Under the pieces are notes generated by a model. That model saw only the letters and a program-made list of their open reading frames with translations. It was not told where the DNA came from and ran no database searches. Shown here piece by piece: positions 60,229 through 64,000 of a stretch of 64,000 bases of DNA. Where the stretch lies: the NCBI RefSeq assembly GCF_024496085.1, contig NZ_CP101751.1:1302001-1366000 (forward strand). Direction: 5' to 3'. A program made the position numbers and the translations under genes. Each line of letters begins with the position of its first letter. Position 1 is the stretch's first letter. Source of the stretch: Flavobacterium cerinum (lineage in GTDB: Bacteria > Bacteroidota > Bacteroidia > Flavobacteriales > Flavobacteriaceae).

Positions 60229-60274
60229 CGGATAAAACTATTAAATGAAGCTAAATATTTTAAAGGTAAAAATC
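60158..60274 (+). repeat. 117-bp direct repeat, left copy
   Basis: This segment (TAGAAGGGAAATC ... AAAAATC) recurs at 60514-60630 with two mismatches and no gaps. It holds the end of the gene at 59779, a 16-nt gap and the first ten codons of the next gene. Spacer B1 lies exactly between the two copies. Confidence 0.95.
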
Positions 60275-60325
60275 TCCAGCTCTGCAAAGTCTCCTGACTT
60301 TGCAGCCCGCTCGAAAAGAAAATAA
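60245..60325 (+). pseudogene. Truncated duplicate of the start of the gene at 60601
   Basis: MKLNILKVKI matches MKRNILKAKI of the intact gene. After ten codons the frame enters spacer B1 and ends as SSSAKSPDFAARSKRK plus TAA. It is a 26-codon remnant produced by the duplication. Confidence 0.85.
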
Positions 60326-60512
60326 AAAGTAGCCTAGAATAATAGAGTAAAAGCCTTAATCTTGCGTTAGGGCTTTTACGTTAATCTATTGTTTTACTAC
60401 TGAATATAATATTTCGTCAATGACGCTACGTTACAATTTGAATGATCAAATAAAAGTAAGGTTCTAAAAGTTGTAGTTTTGTTTGCACGGATTACAAATC
60501 CGCGCGATCTGG
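60276..60512 (+). repeat. Spacer element family B, copy B1
   Basis: It starts CCAGCTCTGCAAAGTCTCCT and has the left palindrome TGCAAAGTC-tcc-tGACTTTGCA. The terminator is GTAAAAGCC...GGGCTTTTAC (about 60348-60382). A TAGTTTTG box follows at 60474-60481, then the same right palindrome and end as family A (CGGATTACAAATCCG, CGCGATCTGG). The plan is the same as family A, but the left palindrome, terminator and middle are different. It fills most of the gap from 60229 to 60600. Confidence 0.9.
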
Positions 60513-60513
60513 A

Positions 60514-60630
60514 TAGAAGGGAAATCATTGTATTTAATAAGTAGATATAATAAACAGTGGTATTTAACTTTATGGGGTGATTAGCGGATAAAACTATTAA
60601 ATGAAGCGAAATATTTTAAAGGCAAAAATC
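60514..60630 (+). repeat. 117-bp direct repeat, right copy
   Basis: It matches 60158-60274 at 115 of 117 positions. It leads in frame into the intact gene at 60601. The left copy is preceded by GATCTGG inside a gene, and the right copy by the GATCTGG that ends spacer B1. Confidence 0.95.
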
Positions 60631-61011
60631 AATCGTAACGGTTTAAAAAAATATGCCGGTACTTATTTTAGAGACCATGAATCACAAGTTTGCCGGTTAT
60701 TGAGTGAGGAAGGTAAGGCGGCTTTATTCGGAATTGAGCGGGAAGACGGAGTTTACACGCTTATTGGAGAAGAAAGTGTTTATTTTTCTGCCGTTTCGGG
60801 ACAAAAAGGAGAAATTCCGTTAGCTGTTTTTTCAGCTGCTTTGCAATTGAATGCATTAAGTAAAGGGAAAAGTGGAGATTTTGAATTTGTAGCAATGAAT
60901 GATCAAAAAGAGCTTGTCTGGTTGTATAATAAAGCGACAATGGAAGCACTTTGGAATATTATTTTATGGTTGGAAAGTTTGAACGAAGAAAAAAAGGTAA
61001 ATATAAAATGA
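60601..61011 (+). CDS. Small soluble protein of unknown function, candidate immunity protein
   Basis: This 136-aa product has no signal peptide. It starts MKRNILKAKINRNGLKKYAG, with a central EREDGVYTLIGEESVYFSA and a C-terminal helix ending in a Trp-rich ALWNIILWLESLNEEKK. It is less AT-rich than its neighbours. The family is not recognised. Its first ten codons are duplicated upstream (60245), which shows that it originally followed the gene at 59779 directly. Confidence 0.7.
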   Translation: MKRNILKAKINRNGLKKYAGTYFRDHESQVCRLLSEEGKAALFGIEREDGVYTLIGEESVYFSAVSGQKGEIPLAVFSAALQLNALSKGKSGDFEFVAMNDQKELVWLYNKATMEALWNIILWLESLNEEKKVNIK

Positions 61012-61048
61012 ATCCTTGCTATCAGGTAGCAAATCTATAAGTTCATGT

Positions 61049-61317
61049 CCTAGCTCTGCAAAGTCTCCTGACTTTGCAGCCCGCTCGATCGGTGGAAAGG
61101 AAAATAAAAAGTAACTTACAATAAATAGAGTAGAAGCCCTAATCATGCGTTAGGGCTTTTACGTTATTAATGTTTTTTATGAAACATAATTTAGTCTATT
61201 GTACTACGTTACAATTTGACTGATCAACTCAAAGCACAGCTCTAAAAGTTGTAGTTTTGTTTTGTAAGAGTAAATACCTAGGGTTTGTTACACGGATTGC
61301 AAATCCGCGCCATCGGG
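61049..61317 (+). repeat. Spacer element family B, copy B2
   Basis: The left palindrome TGCAAAGTCTCCTGACTTTG is followed by CCCGCTCGATCGG. The terminator is GTAGAAGCCCTAAT...GTTAGGGCTTTTAC (about 61130-61164). The TAGTTTTG box is at 61252-61259, and the right palindrome reads CGGATTGCAAATCCG, ending CGCGCCATCGGG. An extra stretch of about 30 bp lies between the box and the right palindrome. This fills most of 61012-61377; the rest shows nothing recognisable. Confidence 0.88.
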
Positions 61318-61377
61318 TTGTGTGGTCGGAAAAGTAAATAGAAAGGCCCATAGTAAATCAATAATAAAAAATAACAA

Positions 61378-61812
61378 ATGAAAAAAACTAGCAATTGGTT
61401 TGTTTTCTTAATTATTTGGATCGTTGTAATATTATCTTGTAGTAATAATAATTTTTTTGACGGAGAATATGTTGTTGAAGATGCTAAATTGACAATAACT
61501 GGAGATATAGAGGATAAAGCGAGTTATTATCAAGATTGTGTAAATAAAAGGTGTGTAATAAAGGATAATAAAATCATTTATTCAGATATAATTTGCGATA
61601 ATTTCAAAAATGCTTTAATAAAAAAACAATACATCGATTTAAAAACTTTAGAGAATACCCATCCAGAAAAATTCATTTCGATAATAAAAAATAATTATGA
61701 ATTGCGAGGAGTATTCAGTAACGGAAATGGAGAAATCGAAATATATAAAAGGTTGGACGGTAAATTACTAATTTATCAAGATCCGTATCTATTGATTTTA
61801 AGAAAGAAATAG
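61378..61812 (+). CDS. Small putative lipoprotein, candidate immunity protein
   Basis: This 144-aa product has the signal NWFVFLIIWIVVILSC (Cys21). The mature protein is Asn/Lys/Ile-rich, with a Cys pair in DCVNKRC. The family is not recognised. It lies between spacers B2 and B3 with no toxin fragment next to it. Confidence 0.7.
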   Translation: MKKTSNWFVFLIIWIVVILSCSNNNFFDGEYVVEDAKLTITGDIEDKASYYQDCVNKRCVIKDNKIIYSDIICDNFKNALIKKQYIDLKTLENTHPEKFISIIKNNYELRGVFSNGNGEIEIYKRLDGKLLIYQDPYLLILRKK

Positions 61813-61927
61813 GTAAGATTAATATCTTATAAAAGTATACTTTAATAGCATGTTTACTCAGTCTATTCGACTCAAGTCTCGGATGTAACCGATATTTTAA
61901 ATACAATAAAAAGAAAGTAAGGTTTGT

Positions 61928-62047
61928 ATGGAAAAGTTTAAAGAAAATAATAAAATAGACGCTGTGAAATTTGATTTATCAGCCGATAGTTATATTGCCA
62001 GCTCAGCAAAGTCTCCTGACTTTGCAGCCCGCTCGAAAAGAAAATAA
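61928..62047 (+). pseudogene. 5' gene fragment cut by spacer B3
   Basis: MEKFKENNKIDAVKFDLSAD opens an ORF that runs into the spacer after about 24 codons and ends SSAKSPDFAARSKRK plus TAA, the same tail as the truncated gene at 60245. The original gene body is missing. Confidence 0.65.
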
Positions 62048-62225
62048 AAAGTAGCCTAGAATAATAGAGTAAAAGCCTTAATCTTGCGTTAGGGCTTTTA
62101 CGTTAATCTATGTTTTACTACTGAATATAATATTTCGTCAATGACGCTACGTTGCAATTTGATTGATCAAATAAAAGTAAGGTTCTAAAAGTTGTAGTTT
62201 TGTTTGCACGGATTGTAAATCCCGG
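61998..62225 (+). repeat. Spacer element family B, copy B3
   Basis: It is nearly identical to B1 from CCAGCTCAGCAAAGTCTCCT through the terminator and TAGTTTTG box. The right palindrome is broken (CGGATTGTAAATCCCGG), and the CGCGATCTGG end is absent. It accounts for most of the noncoding 61813-62262. Confidence 0.9.
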
Positions 62226-62262
62226 TTATAGAAGTCATACATGAAATTAAACCATTGAACTA

Positions 62263-62967
62263 ATGAAACTATTTGTAGCATTTAATAATGTTGAAATTAT
62301 AGAAATAAAAATAAAGCGTGATCCTAATGCAATTTTAGATTATTTATATGTAGTTTTTAATGAGAAAGATATAGATATTGATGGAGTATTAAAAAAAACA
62401 AATACAATTAAGTTTAAATTTAAAAATAAACATAATAGAGTAATACATTATAATGAATTAGTTTTTAGCACTGAATATACTTTTTTTGAAATTAATGAGG
62501 ATAGAGTTGAGTTAATAGGGTTGTTGAAGAATAAGAAAAATGTTCCAAGTTTTCATCAATATGATATTGATATATTTTATGATTGGAGTAAAGGTTTTGA
62601 ATATGATTTAATTAAAATTCATGATAATGAATTTAAACGACAATATTTATTGTGTTGTTCGTTATGGAATTTAGGGAGTTTTCGTTTGAATTGTAATAAA
62701 AATTTATCCATTGATTGTTCAAATATTAAATCGGACTATGATTTCTATTATTTATTAGGAAAAACACTTTTTGGAGAGAGAGGCTATTTTGGTATGAGTT
62801 TGGATTCCTTAGAAGATTCGATTATTGATTTTATTATTGATAATAAGAATTTAGATTTAGAATCTTATACAATAAGTTTTTTAAATTTTGAATTTTTAGA
62901 GGATTACTTAGATGTAAATGAATTGAAATTTATTCTAGGTAAAACCAAAATAAATTTAGTTTGGTAA
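62263..62967 (+). CDS. Barstar-like immunity protein
   Basis: In this 234-aa product the C-terminal part (about residues 148-225) has DYDFYYLLGKTLFGERGYFG directly followed by MSLDSLEDSIIDFI. This matches the barstar pattern of a helix, then YFG-x-x-L-D-x-L-x-D-x-x-x. Barstar blocks the RNase barnase. The N-terminal 140 residues are a separate domain that I do not recognise. No barnase-like toxin is in this window, so this is an orphan immunity gene. Confidence 0.75.
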   Translation: MKLFVAFNNVEIIEIKIKRDPNAILDYLYVVFNEKDIDIDGVLKKTNTIKFKFKNKHNRVIHYNELVFSTEYTFFEINEDRVELIGLLKNKKNVPSFHQYDIDIFYDWSKGFEYDLIKIHDNEFKRQYLLCCSLWNLGSFRLNCNKNLSIDCSNIKSDYDFYYLLGKTLFGERGYFGMSLDSLEDSIIDFIIDNKNLDLESYTISFLNFEFLEDYLDVNELKFILGKTKINLVW

Positions 62968-62973
62968 TACAAA

Positions 62974-63042
62974 CCAGCCCAGCCCAGCAAAGTCTCCTGA
63001 CTTTGCAACTAAATAAAAGAAAACACACTCCGTGCGATATGG
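62974..63042 (+). repeat. Internally deleted family B spacer, copy B4
   Basis: CCAGCCCAGCCCAGCAAAGT and CTCCTGACTTTGC represent the left palindrome, and CGTGCGATATGG the decayed right end. The terminator and promoter-like middle (about 170 bp) are missing. The CCCAG unit is triplicated at the start. Confidence 0.75.
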
Positions 63043-63079
63043 TATGGTTATTGAAAATCCCGCATAAAAAACAAAATCC

Positions 63080-64000
63080 ATGAGAAAAATAATTAATTTT
63101 TTATTTTTATTTATTTCGTTAAGTGGATCATCTCAGAATGAGGATATTTTGGCTTTTGAAAAAAGATTTAAATCACTTGAATTTCCTTTGATTTTTGACG
63201 ATTTCTCGGTTTTAGATATTAAAAAACATTCTGAAATTCCTTATTCTCTTTTTCGAAAAATAATTATTGATGATGATGGAAGCTGTTTAATAAAAACAAA
63301 TGATACAATTAATAACAGATTTTTTGCAAATGGAAAGATATTTATATTTGATAAGTATATAGGTTTTATATTTACTCATGTAGGTGTTAATAACAGAGGT
63401 AAACAAATAAAAACCTATATGTCAATATTTCATGATGATAGATTGCTTAGAACAAATCTGTTGGTAAACCCTTATTCTGAAAGTGAACCAAAAATTAATA
63501 GTTTACTTTTTAAAAATGTTTTTTATGAATTTAAAAATCTAAACAATAATAACCCAGAGACTACGACCTATTCAAGAAAAGGTAATTTGTATGATGGAAT
63601 GAACAAGGAGAATGGATTTATTTTTTCTGAGGAAATTTTTCCAGAGGATTTTGGGATAAACTCTTTACATATTGGGGAAGATTCAATTCCAGAGAGAGAC
63701 TTAAATGTAAGCTTCGATAAAGATTTTTTTAGATCCAAAAAAGGATTGATACCATTAAAATATTGTTCTCCAAATTCAAACTCACAAGTACTAGCTTCTA
63801 TTGACGGATTGAAAAAGAAGAATATCAAGTCTTTTTTTATTGATTCAAGGAGAATTAAAGGGAATAGAAAAATGATTTTTTTTCTGAATGAATATGAGTA
63901 TGAAACATTTAAGCGTGTATCTGAAGTGGGGTATTTAATTGTCGATTTTAAAGGGGAAATTAAAATTAAAAAAAGTTTTGCAGAGTATGTTTTAAGAGAT
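63080..64000 (+). CDS. Secreted protein of unknown function, cut by the window edge
   Basis: From ATG 63080 an open frame of 307 codons runs to the end of the window without a stop. The start is a signal peptide (MRKIINFLFLFISLSGSSQ). The mature part contains FDDFSVLDIKKHSEIPYSLF and many Phe, Asn and Lys residues. I recognise no domain. It follows spacer B4 and may be another cassette gene or the first gene beyond the array. Confidence 0.8.
   Translation, partial: MRKIINFLFLFISLSGSSQNEDILAFEKRFKSLEFPLIFDDFSVLDIKKHSEIPYSLFRKIIIDDDGSCLIKTNDTINNRFFANGKIFIFDKYIGFIFTHVGVNNRGKQIKTYMSIFHDDRLLRTNLLVNPYSESEPKINSLLFKNVFYEFKNLNNNNPETTTYSRKGNLYDGMNKENGFIFSEEIFPEDFGINSLHIGEDSIPERDLNVSFDKDFFRSKKGLIPLKYCSPNSNSQVLASIDGLKKKNIKSFFIDSRRIKGNRKMIFFLNEYEYETFKRVSEVGYLIVDFKGEIKIKKSFAEYVLRD

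Overview
The window looks like a chromosome segment of a Flavobacteriaceae bacterium (Flavobacterium-like). It is AT-rich. Many genes are preceded by the Bacteroidetes -7 box TAnnTTTG, and once by a full TTG-N19-TAAATTTG promoter. Core genes include type IX secretion (T9SS) components and substrates: PorP/SprF proteins, a PorG/DUF6089 protein, and giant adhesins with type B C-terminal sorting domains. The gene order DUF6089-uppS-bamA-ompH-ompH also fits. No rRNA, tRNA or CRISPR array was seen.

Region 1 (1-12,850) is an accessory array on the + strand. It holds short toxin-tip fragments and small lipoproteins or membrane proteins typical of immunity genes. Two of the tips still carry the end of an Rhs core (an ...NPINLIDPTGM junction). 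The cassettes are separated by about 165-bp spacer elements of one family (family A, eight full copies, one copy split by an IS, one half copy). Each full element has the same plan: a REP-like palindrome, a Rho-independent terminator, a TAnnTTTG box, and a second palindrome. The two ends are inverted repeats of each other (CCAGATCG...). No full-length rhs gene is present, so these are displaced or orphan tips. The array also contains an IS1182-family element inserted inside one spacer, a zeta-toxin/antitoxin pair next to an XRE regulator with 11-bp iterons, and several decayed genes.

Region 2 (12,900-58,550) is core genome. In order it holds: a DUF4403 lipoprotein; a TolC/MFP efflux pair; tsaB; an MscS channel; a DUF255 thioredoxin-like protein; dodecin; an Nfu protein; a 2058-aa T9SS adhesin with its SprF partner; a gamma-carbonic anhydrase; murI; the ompH-ompH-bamA-uppS-porG operon that builds the outer membrane; NAD kinase and a CBS protein; pdxJ and a hydrolase; a FadL porin with an SGNH lipoprotein; a small holin-like membrane protein; tig, clpP and clpX (protein quality control); and a second T9SS cluster (OmpA-PD40 protein, SprF, 1899-aa adhesin). 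A probable ATPase-like relic and an Asp-box protein close the region.

Region 3 (58,600-64,000) begins with an HD-domain protein. It then becomes a second array of small genes, one of which is barstar-like, with no recognisable toxin tip. The spacers here are family B: they have a different left palindrome and terminator but the same right palindrome, and again a TAnnTTTG box. One family B copy is flanked by a 117-bp direct duplication that includes the start of the next gene.

The most unusual feature is this pair of cassette arrays, in which each toxin/immunity or immunity gene is insulated by a REP-terminator-promoter-REP element. The right palindrome usually reads in frame into the toxin fragment (ELYTDYKSARSG). 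This suggests that the elements are joints at which cassettes are exchanged. No recombinase or RAYT transposase for them is in the window.
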